Part shown: positions 23,787-31,108 of the stretch, piece by piece | How the letters are laid out: every line of letters begins with the position of its first letter | Numbering within the stretch: position 1 is the first letter of the stretch | DNA from: Anaerolineae bacterium | GTDB taxonomy: Bacteria > Chloroflexota > Anaerolineae > 4572-78 > J111 | Direction of reading: 5' to 3' | DNA: 60,401 nucleotides | Assembly: GCA_020433805.1 (NCBI GenBank) | Contig: JAGRBZ010000008.1 | Location: 1 to 60,401 of the forward strand | Translations under genes and position numbers: made by a program | Notes under the pieces: generated by a model | Databases searched by the model: none | Told to the model about the DNA's origin: nothing | Seen by the model: only the letters and a program-made list of their open reading frames with translations

Positions 23787-26567
23787 TTAGTGCGTGTTAA
23801 ATTTTAGGTTGACTGGCTTGACCCCAACGCATTTATCCGTGGGGAGAGCGGTAGGTATACAAACGACCGGCAGCGTTACAATAAAGGTTGAGCCTTGGCC
23901 CGTATAGCTGTTGACTTCAATCGTGCCGCCATGCTTTTCAATAATTTTATAGCTGATTGATAGTCCTAAGCCGGTTCCTTTACCTACTTCCTTGGTTGTA
24001 AAGAATGGATCAAAGATTTTGTCTTTGTGTTCCGGGCTGATGCCTCGTCCGGTATCGCTGATAGTACAGATTACGGCCGAGTCGTGGTCGGGTTTGGCGT
24101 TGTCGATAAATTGATAGGCGGTTGTAATGGTCAATACAGCCGGTTGGTCATGGTCGAGCATCTCTTGGATAGCGTTATTGAACAGATTGACCATAACCTG
24201 TTTAATCTGATTATGGTCAAGCATTATTTCCGGTAGTTGGGCTAATGATTTTTTGAGTTCAACCTTTTGGCTGGTTGTTTTCGTGTAGACAAGGTTTATT
24301 GCTTCTTCGACCAGTTGATTGAAGTCGGTCGGGAGAAGTTTAGGCGGCTCGGCCCGAGCAAAGTTAAGCAAGTTACGCACAATGTCTCGAGCGCGTCGTG
24401 ACTCATCGTAGATCATCTGTAAATCTTCGGTGATGTCGTCATGGATGGGCAGTAGGGTAGGGACCGTATCCTGTAAAACGCCGGTCAAGCCGATAATCGT
24501 TGTTAGCGGATTGTTAATCTCATGGGCCACCCCGGCTGCTAACTCACCGACTGCCGCCAACTTTGCACTTTGAACCAACTGATACTGCGTTTCGGCCAAA
24601 CTCTTGATCGTTTGGCGCTGTTTTTCATAGAGCTGCGCATTTTCGATGGCTGTCGCTGCCGGTGCCGCCAGAGCCTGTAGAAGAACTAAGTCATCATGAT
24701 TAAATGTGCCCTGTTTCTTATTCATCACTTCTAATGCGCCGATGGTATGGCCTTTGGTCATCAATGGCACACACAAGATCGATTTCGTCGTGAAACCGCT
24801 ATGCTTGTCGATGTCGGCAAAAAAGCGATTGTCGGCCTGAACATCCGATACAATGACCGGCTCGCCGTGACTAACCACCCAGCCGGCGATACCCTGTCCG
24901 TACGGCATTCTTACACTAATTGTGGCTTCAGAGCCTTCACCGGATGCTGCTGCAAACCAAATCTCCTCGGTTGTATCATCGCGTAGTGCCACCGAAGCGG
25001 CAGCGACTTCCATAAGTCGGGTCGTTTCATCGGTAATAAGGGTGAGCGTTTCTTCTAAATTGAGCGTTGAGGTAACGGCCTGGCCGATCTCGTTCAGCGA
25101 TTTCAACTCTTGCACCCGTTGGTTAATCTCATCATAAAGGCGGGCGTTTTCGATGGCGATGGCTAATTGGTCAGCCAGCGTTTCGAGGGCATCGACATGA
25201 TATTTATTGAAGGCCTCAAGTTGGGCGCTCTGTAAATCTAAGACGCCGATGGTTTTTATGCCCAACGTAATCGGCACGCACACCTGAGAGCGTATTTCTC
25301 GCGTGGCTTCGGTCGGCACGTAGCGGGGATCGCGCGTGACGTCGTTGGCGACCACCGTTTTGTTGGTGGCAATGGCCCAGCCGATTAAGCCTTGTTTGAG
25401 TTCATGCGTAATAACTAGAGGCTTCTCTTCGGCTATGTAGTAGCGCGGTCTGTCGAGAGCATCACGGGCTTTAAGTTCTACGGTGTTGGTCTGTTGATTG
25501 TAGAGATGGATAGCAACGCTGTAACAGGCCAAACTGCGCCTGATGGCCTGTACGACGGTTCTTAACATGACATCCAAATTAAGAATGGAGGTTGCCGCCT
25601 GGCTCACCTGGTTGATAAGGGCCAACTGCATCGAGCGCTGCGTTTGGTTTTTGAATAGCATCGCGTTTTCAATAGCCAGACCAATTTGAGTGGTGGCGGC
25701 CTTTAACAAGGGCAGATCATTATTGCTGAAATGGCCAACGGTGCGGTGGCCGATAAGATAGACGCCCTGTGCTTTCACCCGATTGACGTGGATAGGCAAA
25801 ACGGCCACACAGTGTGCGTGATCAGGTAGATAAGGCGCTCGGAACCAGCGCGGATCGTCTTGAGTATTGGTCACAACCACGGCCTCATTATGCTGCAACG
25901 TCCAGCCTTCAAGACCATCTTGCAGCAAACGTCGGCCAAAACGCCGCCCGGCCGGGCCGATCAACTCTTCTCGTCCCGGTTCGGTCGAGCGATAATAGAT
26001 AATCTCGTCCTCTTCTTGAACAAGTAAAGCGGCAAACTCAGCCCCCAGATAGGGTGTCAGTGCCAAAACTCGTTCGAATAAATCGTTAATATCTAAATGG
26101 CCGCTCAAAAATTGGGTAATACCAAAGAGCAAGGCCAAATGTTCGGTGTTGGTGGGCGCAATATTAAAATCGGGTGTGCGAGGGGGGATATAATCCTCTA
26201 AGCGGTCGACCAGATCATGAGGATTTTGAGGGTGATAAAGCAGGAAAACGTGCCGCGCTTGTAGCCACGGCGGCAGTTGAAGCCCTTTTTGGGTAGATAA
26301 TACTAAAATTGTGCGCACCTTAATGAATTTGCTCGATCGAGGCTGTTGCGCAATAGCGGCGTCGAGCAAAAGAATATCGGTTTTAGAGAGATGGGGCAGG
26401 GCATCATCGGGATCTTTAAACAGGCTGGGCTGGTATCCGCGTTGCTTAAGGATCTGGTACAAAGGCTGCATAAGCTGCTGTTCCCCTTCGACCAGAGCGA
26501 TGCGGATGGGCTTGATAATGCGATTCGGTGATGTCAGGTTAGGGTTTACGCTTGAGTCTGTTTGCAT
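23787..26567 (-). CDS. Three-GAF histidine kinase with a degenerate N-terminal receiver
   Basis: A 926-residue sensor kinase. Residues about 20-130 have the length and strand pattern of a receiver, but the acidic pocket is replaced (LVEGEQQ) and no KP is seen, so it is a pseudo-receiver. Then come three GAF domains (about 140-620), each ending in AIENAxLY, and a transmitter with H682 (GVAHEINNPL), an N box LFNNAIQEML, DTGRGISPEH and GTGLGLSISYK. There is no membrane segment. The frame is open for 27 more codons upstream, but that stretch overlaps the promoter at 26620-26648. The ATG at 26567 (MQTDSS) is therefore the better start, although its ribosome site is weak. It heads the operon with the next kinase and the winged-helix regulator. 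Confidence 0.88.
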   Translation of the reverse strand: MQTDSSVNPNLTSPNRIIKPIRIALVEGEQQLMQPLYQILKQRGYQPSLFKDPDDALPHLSKTDILLLDAAIAQQPRSSKFIKVRTILVLSTQKGLQLPPWLQARHVFLLYHPQNPHDLVDRLEDYIPPRTPDFNIAPTNTEHLALLFGITQFLSGHLDINDLFERVLALTPYLGAEFAALLVQEEDEIIYYRSTEPGREELIGPAGRRFGRRLLQDGLEGWTLQHNEAVVVTNTQDDPRWFRAPYLPDHAHCVAVLPIHVNRVKAQGVYLIGHRTVGHFSNNDLPLLKAATTQIGLAIENAMLFKNQTQRSMQLALINQVSQAATSILNLDVMLRTVVQAIRRSLACYSVAIHLYNQQTNTVELKARDALDRPRYYIAEEKPLVITHELKQGLIGWAIATNKTVVANDVTRDPRYVPTEATREIRSQVCVPITLGIKTIGVLDLQSAQLEAFNKYHVDALETLADQLAIAIENARLYDEINQRVQELKSLNEIGQAVTSTLNLEETLTLITDETTRLMEVAAASVALRDDTTEEIWFAAASGEGSEATISVRMPYGQGIAGWVVSHGEPVIVSDVQADNRFFADIDKHSGFTTKSILCVPLMTKGHTIGALEVMNKKQGTFNHDDLVLLQALAAPAATAIENAQLYEKQRQTIKSLAETQYQLVQSAKLAAVGELAAGVAHEINNPLTTIIGLTGVLQDTVPTLLPIHDDITEDLQMIYDESRRARDIVRNLLNFARAEPPKLLPTDFNQLVEEAINLVYTKTTSQKVELKKSLAQLPEIMLDHNQIKQVMVNLFNNAIQEMLDHDQPAVLTITTAYQFIDNAKPDHDSAVICTISDTGRGISPEHKDKIFDPFFTTKEVGKGTGLGLSISYKIIEKHGGTIEVNSYTGQGSTFIVTLPVVCIPTALPTDKCVGVKPVNLKFNTH

Positions 26568-26619
26568 TATTCTATCGAACGAATTAAGGTGCTGAACCGA
26601 TAAACTTAAGGTCCAGACC

Positions 26620-26648
26620 AGTATAGCATGGTTGATAAAGACAAGCAA
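26620..26648 (-). promoter_or_regulatory. Sigma70 promoter for the GAF-kinase/OmpR operon
   Basis: Minus-strand TTGCTT (26643-26648), a 17-base spacer, TATACT (26620-26625). Transcription would start near 26613 and leave about 45 bases of leader before the ATG at 26567. This placement decides the start codon of the kinase. Confidence 0.65.
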
Positions 26649-26704
26649 CAGGATTTTCTAACTAATCCCTTTTTATTGTTAAGCATTGTAGGCAGATTTT
26701 CAAG

Positions 26705-27979
26705 TTACAACAACTGTGATGGAGTATGCTTTCGGGCGTAAGTGATTAAATAAAGCATCCAGATAACGCCGGCAATGAAGCAAACTCCAGCCATCGAAAG
26801 TGAAATCTGGTGTGCCGTATAAGCTAAGGTGTCTTTAGCCCACCCGCCCCAGAATGTTGAGGCTGAGGCTGCCAGCGTGGTCATCGCCAGATCAAACGCA
26901 AATATACGCCCTAAAAAGTTATCCGGCACGCTCATTTGGATCAGTGATGAGGAGTAGACCCAGTTGATGCCGGTGCCAACCGTGCGGATAAAGGTGCCCA
27001 TCAGCACAATCGTTAGCGTAGGTGCCCAACCTAATAAAAGACAACCCAAGAACATTACCCCATAAGCTATCAAAATGGCATAGTACATGGGCCACAACCT
27101 ATCTTTAGAGAAATGTTGGGCCACAATAGGCCCTAACCCGGTTCCCAACCCCACCACAAAATAGATAAGCCCCAGTGTAGCCGAACTGTTCCCGGCCAAC
27201 GGAAAAAACTCTTCGGCAAATGAAACCTGCACAATTTCGATAGCGCCAAATGCTATCGCACTCGATGCCTTTAGCAGCGTAATGGCCAACACTTCGGGCC
27301 GTTCTCTTAGATAATTTAGCCCCTCAATAAATGATTGCCATCCGGCTTCGGTCGATGTTGTGGCTTCACCCTCCATAATTTTGGATGGGAAAGCTATCCG
27401 GGTAATGAGGTAGGCCGAAACAAGATAGGTTGCGGCATCGATAATGAACGCGCTCGTGACCCCGAGTAAGGCTGTAATCAAACCCCCGGTGGCGGCACCC
27501 AAAGCCAGCATAGAACTCCACGTGGCTCCGGAAAGTGCATTGGCTGTGATCAGATCGCGGCGATGAACCAGACCAGGCAGTACAGCAGAGCGGGCCGGTT
27601 CGAAGAATGCGCTGATACTGAGTTGCAACAGGGTCAAGACATAAATCAGCCAAATATCACGCTCCGAGCGAACGAAGAGAAACCCCAACACAACACCGGC
27701 GCGGAGAAGATCGCTGATGATCAGGATTTTGCGGCGGTCGAAGCGATCGGCTAAAACACCGGCAACGGGGCCTAATACAAAGGGTGGTAGCAGCCGGGCA
27801 ATAAACAACCCGCCAATAGCCAGCCCCTTAGAACCTGATAAATCGGCAACCAGCGAGGCTGAGGCAATGAGGTTGAACCAATCGCCCAGCATACTGATAA
27901 CCTGGCTAAACCACAGATACCGAAAATCGCGATTATCTTTGACCAGATCTATGTAGTGGTCGATGAGCGGAATGCGCAT
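26705..27979 (-). CDS. MFS transporter, exporter type (MFS_3/EntS-like)
   Basis: A 424-residue integral membrane protein with the hydrophobicity rhythm of about twelve transmembrane helices. After the first helix pair there is the MFS loop motif VAGVLADRFDRRK (72-84), and helix 1 contains the DFRYLWFSQVISMLGDW pattern typical of the enterobactin-exporter-like group (MFS_3). A second-half loop IVAQHFSKDRL corresponds to the repeated motif. The substrate cannot be told. It is likely a proton-driven efflux pump for a small molecule. It is transcribed alone from a promoter at about 28073-28101. The gene ends 56 bases before the region containing the kinase promoter, and I see no terminator hairpin between them. 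Confidence 0.88.
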   Translation of the reverse strand: MRIPLIDHYIDLVKDNRDFRYLWFSQVISMLGDWFNLIASASLVADLSGSKGLAIGGLFIARLLPPFVLGPVAGVLADRFDRRKILIISDLLRAGVVLGFLFVRSERDIWLIYVLTLLQLSISAFFEPARSAVLPGLVHRRDLITANALSGATWSSMLALGAATGGLITALLGVTSAFIIDAATYLVSAYLITRIAFPSKIMEGEATTSTEAGWQSFIEGLNYLRERPEVLAITLLKASSAIAFGAIEIVQVSFAEEFFPLAGNSSATLGLIYFVVGLGTGLGPIVAQHFSKDRLWPMYYAILIAYGVMFLGCLLLGWAPTLTIVLMGTFIRTVGTGINWVYSSSLIQMSVPDNFLGRIFAFDLAMTTLAASASTFWGGWAKDTLAYTAHQISLSMAGVCFIAGVIWMLYLITYARKHTPSQLL

Positions 27980-28072
27980 AAATGTTTATTATCCGACAGA
28001 AAGGTCGAGTGGCGGTATGGATGCAAAAAAAGTGTTTTGTGTAGTTCATCCGAAATGTAAAAATAGAGATGG

Positions 28073-28101
28073 ATATTACCAGTAAAGTCCGGATAATTCA
28101 A
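28073..28101 (-). promoter_or_regulatory. Promoter candidate for the MFS transporter
   Basis: Minus-strand TTGAAT (28096-28101), a 17-base spacer, TAATAT (28073-28078). It lies about 95 bases upstream of the start codon. The rest of the 27980-28293 divergent interval is AT-rich, with two copies of AGTATGTA near 28157 and 28194, and holds no gene. Confidence 0.45.
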
Positions 28102-28223
28102 ACCTTACCTGATTGTTGCATGAAACGATAGCCGCATTCTAGCATGCTTTAGCTACAGTATGTAGGGGCAATTTATCTGAAGGTACTATATCTAGTATGT
28201 AACCAAAAAATTTTCCTTTCGGG

Positions 28224-28251
28224 TTGCTTTTATAAAAATTTGTGATAAGAT
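28224..28251 (+). promoter_or_regulatory. Promoter candidate for the tethered extracellular protein
   Basis: TTGCTT (28224-28229), a 16-base spacer, TAAGAT (28246-28251) on the plus strand, about 42 bases upstream of the GTG start at 28294. Confidence 0.45.
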
Positions 28252-28293
28252 AGTATTAGTAGTTTATGTTAACTTAGCTAGCCGGTAAAAATC

Positions 28294-29487
28294 GTGTCCA
28301 TCGATTATCACGTTCAGCAGAAAATATATCGCCTTGAGACGCTGCGGCGCTACCAGGCCTATTATGGGCCAAACACGCCTTACCAAATTGTGGCGGAGAT
28401 CAATCAGCTTGAAGCCGAACTGCGCCGCATGCTTGAGGCCGATTTGACTCGTCCGGCCCAACCTTTAAAAAAGAAGAAAGCGAAAGCGAAACCGGCTAAA
28501 AAGGTAAAGCGTCCTGCTCAAGCGAGTGCTAACGCTCAAAGAGTAAATAAGAAGCCGGTTGCTGCGAAACCAAAAGTCAAAAGCAAACGCTTTTTGGGAT
28601 TGTCGCGGGCCACCATCGAGGTGATTGTTACCATCGCATTTGTCGGCTTGATTTTCTTTTTTGGAACGGTTATCTTTGCCGCCTATACCCAATTTGGACG
28701 CAGCGATCAGGAAGCGACGCTGGCGCAGGTCGGAGCAATTTTTGAGGTGCAGCCTACGTTGCGCCCCACATTTACTCCGACGGCCGACCCGAACAACCCG
28801 AATCCCGAGCCACCCGAAAATTCACCGCCAACCGGTATTGAAGTAGCCGCCATTGAGAATCCTGATCTCCCTAGCCCCAACAAAGTGCCCACCGCAATTC
28901 CGACACCAGTCCCGACATTAACGCCTAGCCCTGCGCCTGATCCAACCGACACCCCCATTGTGTTGCCAACCGATACGCCTGTACCTACCCAACCGCCGGT
29001 GCAGATAACGGTTCAGCCGCAAGTACAAGCCCAAGCACAAGAGCAAATCCCGGTCTCCATTCAACCGGTACCGACAGATACGCCCGTTGTACCGACAGAT
29101 ACACCGGCTCCCGCTTTCCGCTTTTCGCTTAGAGAGCAGGGCAACCGCGAGTTTCAAAAAACCAACTATCATGGTATTACCATTTATGTCGCCATTGTTT
29201 CTTCCGGAAATATACCGATTGGTGGGCTTAAGGTGGTCGGCGATCATTCATCCGGCATTCACGTTGAGAGCGCTCCCAGCGATTGGCATTGGAGCGCCAC
29301 CAATTGTCTCGACTGCGATTACATCAAATTCGCTAATGTTAAATTTGAGCCGGGTACGTTTTCCGATGGTGTCTGGAATATTTATGTAACTGATGGAAGT
29401 GGAACACCACTTTCACCTGTCGTGCCGCTCTCTTATTCTGCTGATCCTGAACAGTGGGTGTGGGACTTTGTGCTTTTTAGCGAATAG
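28294..29487 (+). CDS. Single-pass protein: cytoplasmic helical hairpin, Pro/Thr stalk, extracellular domain
   Basis: A 397-residue protein I cannot name. Residues 6-47 form a helical hairpin with a YG...P turn (RLETLRRYQAYYG, then EINQLEAELRRML) that resembles the short effector-associated helical modules common in Chloroflexota and cyanobacteria. Residues 55-100 are Lys/Ala/Pro-rich and basic. There is one membrane helix at about 108-131 (VIVTIAFVGLIFFFG), a Pro/Thr/Asp-rich stalk at 150-275 with PTDTP repeats, and a compact C-terminal domain (277-397) with a Cys pair in NCLDCDY. Positive charge before the helix predicts cytoplasmic N-terminus and outside C-terminus. The GTG start at 28294 has no strong ribosome site. 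The C-terminal end pattern (SPVV...WVWDFV) resembles that of the protein at 54982-55542. A bidirectional terminator follows. Confidence 0.8.
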   Translation: MSIDYHVQQKIYRLETLRRYQAYYGPNTPYQIVAEINQLEAELRRMLEADLTRPAQPLKKKKAKAKPAKKVKRPAQASANAQRVNKKPVAAKPKVKSKRFLGLSRATIEVIVTIAFVGLIFFFGTVIFAAYTQFGRSDQEATLAQVGAIFEVQPTLRPTFTPTADPNNPNPEPPENSPPTGIEVAAIENPDLPSPNKVPTAIPTPVPTLTPSPAPDPTDTPIVLPTDTPVPTQPPVQITVQPQVQAQAQEQIPVSIQPVPTDTPVVPTDTPAPAFRFSLREQGNREFQKTNYHGITIYVAIVSSGNIPIGGLKVVGDHSSGIHVESAPSDWHWSATNCLDCDYIKFANVKFEPGTFSDGVWNIYVTDGSGTPLSPVVPLSYSADPEQWVWDFVLFSE

Positions 29488-29510
29488 GAATATTTTGAAA
29501 GAACAAAACC

Positions 29511-29546
29511 AAAAAGCCCTGCCACAATTGCGGCAGGGCTTTTTTT
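29511..29546. terminator. Bidirectional rho-independent terminator
   Basis: A 13-base-pair stem (29511-29523 with 29532-29544; core GCCCTGCC / GGCAGGGC) around an eight-base loop, flanked by A5 on the left and T7 on the right. It works in both directions and separates the convergent genes at 28294-29487 and 29568-30017. Confidence 0.92.
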
Positions 29547-29567
29547 ATAAATGCACCCAGAAAAAAG

Positions 29568-30017
29568 TTATACTTTTAGGACAACTTTGAACTGTTTTTC
29601 CAAAATATCGAAGGTATTAATTGCGTGAGATGGTTTAGTTTCATACAAATACCGATGCGCAACTTGAGGGAAACGAACAATCAGCTCTTCCGGTTGAGGA
29701 ATTTCAAACCAGTAATCGTCGAGTTCAAGGCTGTAGGCCATTCCGGTTAGTAAGGGATCAATTTTGGGGCTGGTGAAAAGGCCAATAAGGGGTAAATTGG
29801 GAGTGGTACGGCGTATTGTTGGTAACAAGGCGAGAAGATGACCATATAACCCGTCCAGTTCGATGAGCATAAAATCAATCTTGTCTTGCGAGATGCGTAG
29901 ACAGTCGAGTACCTCCGTTGAGGTCTGAACGCTAACGCCCTTGAGGACCAATGTCCGGGCGATATGTTTTAAGGTCTTAGGGTTGGTGCCACATAAAAAA
30001 ATGGTTAGGGGTCTCAT
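29568..30017 (-). CDS. Degenerate receiver-like protein
   Basis: A 149-residue protein with the alternating strand/helix pattern of a receiver (TIFLCGTNPKTLKHIARTL, FMLIELDGLYG, LPLIGLFTSP) but without the acidic pocket: FLCGTN stands where VDDD would be, and no KP is present near the end. An Asp remains in LIELDG near the phosphoacceptor site. It is probably a phosphorylation-independent pseudo-receiver or a related small alpha/beta protein. It follows the small membrane protein by 12 bases and is very likely in one transcript with it. Its function is unknown. Confidence 0.7.
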   Translation of the reverse strand: MRPLTIFLCGTNPKTLKHIARTLVLKGVSVQTSTEVLDCLRISQDKIDFMLIELDGLYGHLLALLPTIRRTTPNLPLIGLFTSPKIDPLLTGMAYSLELDDYWFEIPQPEELIVRFPQVAHRYLYETKPSHAINTFDILEKQFKVVLKV

Positions 30018-30029
30018 CGATATGGCTCC

Positions 30030-30209
30030 TTATCCGCCGATGGCTGCTTGAACACCTTTAGTAAATAACAGTATGAGTAGCGGTAGTAGTACAAAAAAGC
30101 GGACATAAAAGATGACACCTTCACTGCGCCGGCCAACAAATACAGTGAATAGCCATTCTGTCATAGATAACAGGATGGGCTGCTGAAAATCGCCAGTATC
30201 TCTATTCAT
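30030..30209 (-). CDS. Small membrane protein (59 aa)
   Basis: A 59-residue protein, MNRDTGDFQQ at the start, with a hydrophobic C-terminal helix (VIFYVRFFVLLPLLILLF) and a short AAIGG tail. A weaker hydrophobic stretch precedes it (SMTEWLFTVFVG). The ATG at 30209 has a near-ideal ribosome site (AGGAGG six bases upstream), which rules out the open upstream extension to 30233. It is expressed from the strong promoter at 30282-30310 and is followed by the pseudo-receiver gene. I do not recognise the family. It may be a small regulator or anchor for the pseudo-receiver. Confidence 0.7.
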   Translation of the reverse strand: MNRDTGDFQQPILLSMTEWLFTVFVGRRSEGVIFYVRFFVLLPLLILLFTKGVQAAIGG

Positions 30210-30281
30210 ACTGGACCTCCTCTCCTGGAGCACTATCTTGGCATTTTGAATTGTGAGGGTGATGAAGAAATCTATGGTTTT

Positions 30282-30310
30282 AGTATAAAGTGATACCTTA
30301 GCAATGTAAA
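30282..30310 (-). promoter_or_regulatory. Strong sigma70 promoter of the small-protein operon
   Basis: Minus-strand TTTACA (30305-30310), a 17-base spacer, TATACT (30282-30287). The spacing is exact and the boxes are near consensus. The predicted start is near 30275, giving a leader of about 65 bases to the ATG at 30209. Confidence 0.75.
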
Positions 30311-30360
30311 GCGTACAATATTCGGGGTTTTCTACGTAATTGAGGGGACTAAAAGCGCTA

Positions 30361-30383
30361 AACCCCGTAGAAACTACGGGGTT
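30361..30383 (-). terminator. Terminator-like hairpin after the NarL-type regulator
   Basis: A ten-base-pair stem AACCCCGTAG / CTACGGGGTT with a three-base loop, 48 bases after the regulator's stop. In the minus-strand sense it is followed by the moderately U-rich TAGCGCTTTTAG. The sequence at 30323-30336 can pair with the same arm in an alternative way. It ends the upstream operon just before the next promoter. Confidence 0.5.
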
Positions 30384-30430
30384 GTTGTAGGTACTCCGTT
30401 GGTAAATCGATCTTGAGGTCGTAAACGTCT

Positions 30431-31108
30431 CTATTCTAACATATTATGGTCGCGGGCGTAGCGCACCAACTCGACGCGCCCTTGCAGATTTAATTTGCCC
30501 ATTAAATTTGCCCGGTGGCCTTCTACGGTCCGGACGCTGATACTCAACACTTCGGCCATTTGACGATTAGTACACCCTTTGGCAATGAGACGCAGTACAT
30601 CGATTTCGCGGGGTGTGAGTGTCTCAACCGGCGGGTCGTCACTCAGGCCAGATGTTTTTGGTTCAGCGGTGTTGTTGCTATTTCCCGATGGAAAGTCCCT
30701 TAGCAGGGCGCGAGTCATTGTGGGGTGAATATACATATCGCCCCGCCGAACAGCCCGAATGGCGTCAATTAACTCCGACTCAACCGCTCGCTTGACGATA
30801 TAGCCGGCCGCCCCAGCGCGAATGGCTTCTTGGAGTAAACTTTCATCTTCATGAACGGTGATAATAAGAACTTTAGCCTCGGGCAGAATTTTTTTCAACC
30901 GTTTGGTGGCCTCTATGCCATCCAGATCAGGCATGCTAATATCGAGCAAAACCACTTCCGGCGTTAGCTTTTTGGCTAATCTAAGAACCTCCGTCCCGTT
31001 ATCCGCCTCTCCGATAACTTCTAAGTCGTCTTCCTTGCTTAGTAAAGCACGTAAGCCGGCTCGTAGTAAGCCTTGATCATCCGCTATTTTTAGAATTTGT
31101 GTAGTCAT
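30431..31108 (-). CDS. NarL/LuxR-family response regulator
   Basis: A 225-residue response regulator counted from the ATG at 31108 (MTTQILKIADD), which has GAGG upstream; the 12-codon upstream extension is unlikely. The receiver (1-120) has ADD (9-11), phosphoacceptor D56 in VVLLDISMPDLDG, TVHED and VKRAVESE, where the usual KP is KR. A Ser/Asn/Pro-rich linker leads to a LuxR helix-turn-helix at about 155-220 (LTPREIDVLRLIAKG, then SVRTVEGHRANLMGKL). The start lies inside the 3' end of the partner kinase gene (32-base overlap), so the pair is translationally coupled. It is the second of two DNA-binding regulators in the window. Its target is unknown; the divergently read pilin/giant-adhesin genes are candidates. 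Confidence 0.92.
   Translation of the reverse strand: MTTQILKIADDQGLLRAGLRALLSKEDDLEVIGEADNGTEVLRLAKKLTPEVVLLDISMPDLDGIEATKRLKKILPEAKVLIITVHEDESLLQEAIRAGAAGYIVKRAVESELIDAIRAVRRGDMYIHPTMTRALLRDFPSGNSNNTAEPKTSGLSDDPPVETLTPREIDVLRLIAKGCTNRQMAEVLSISVRTVEGHRANLMGKLNLQGRVELVRYARDHNMLE

Noticed and set aside
26568..26648. N-terminal extension of the GAF kinase with a hydrophobic stretch that could pass for a membrane anchor
   Set aside because: A good promoter lies inside it, so the extension would not be transcribed from that start; the downstream ATG is preferred.
28150..28205. Two AGTATGTA copies upstream of the MFS gene as an operator
   Set aside because: The repeats are short, AT-rich and not symmetrically placed relative to the promoter; chance is a sufficient explanation.
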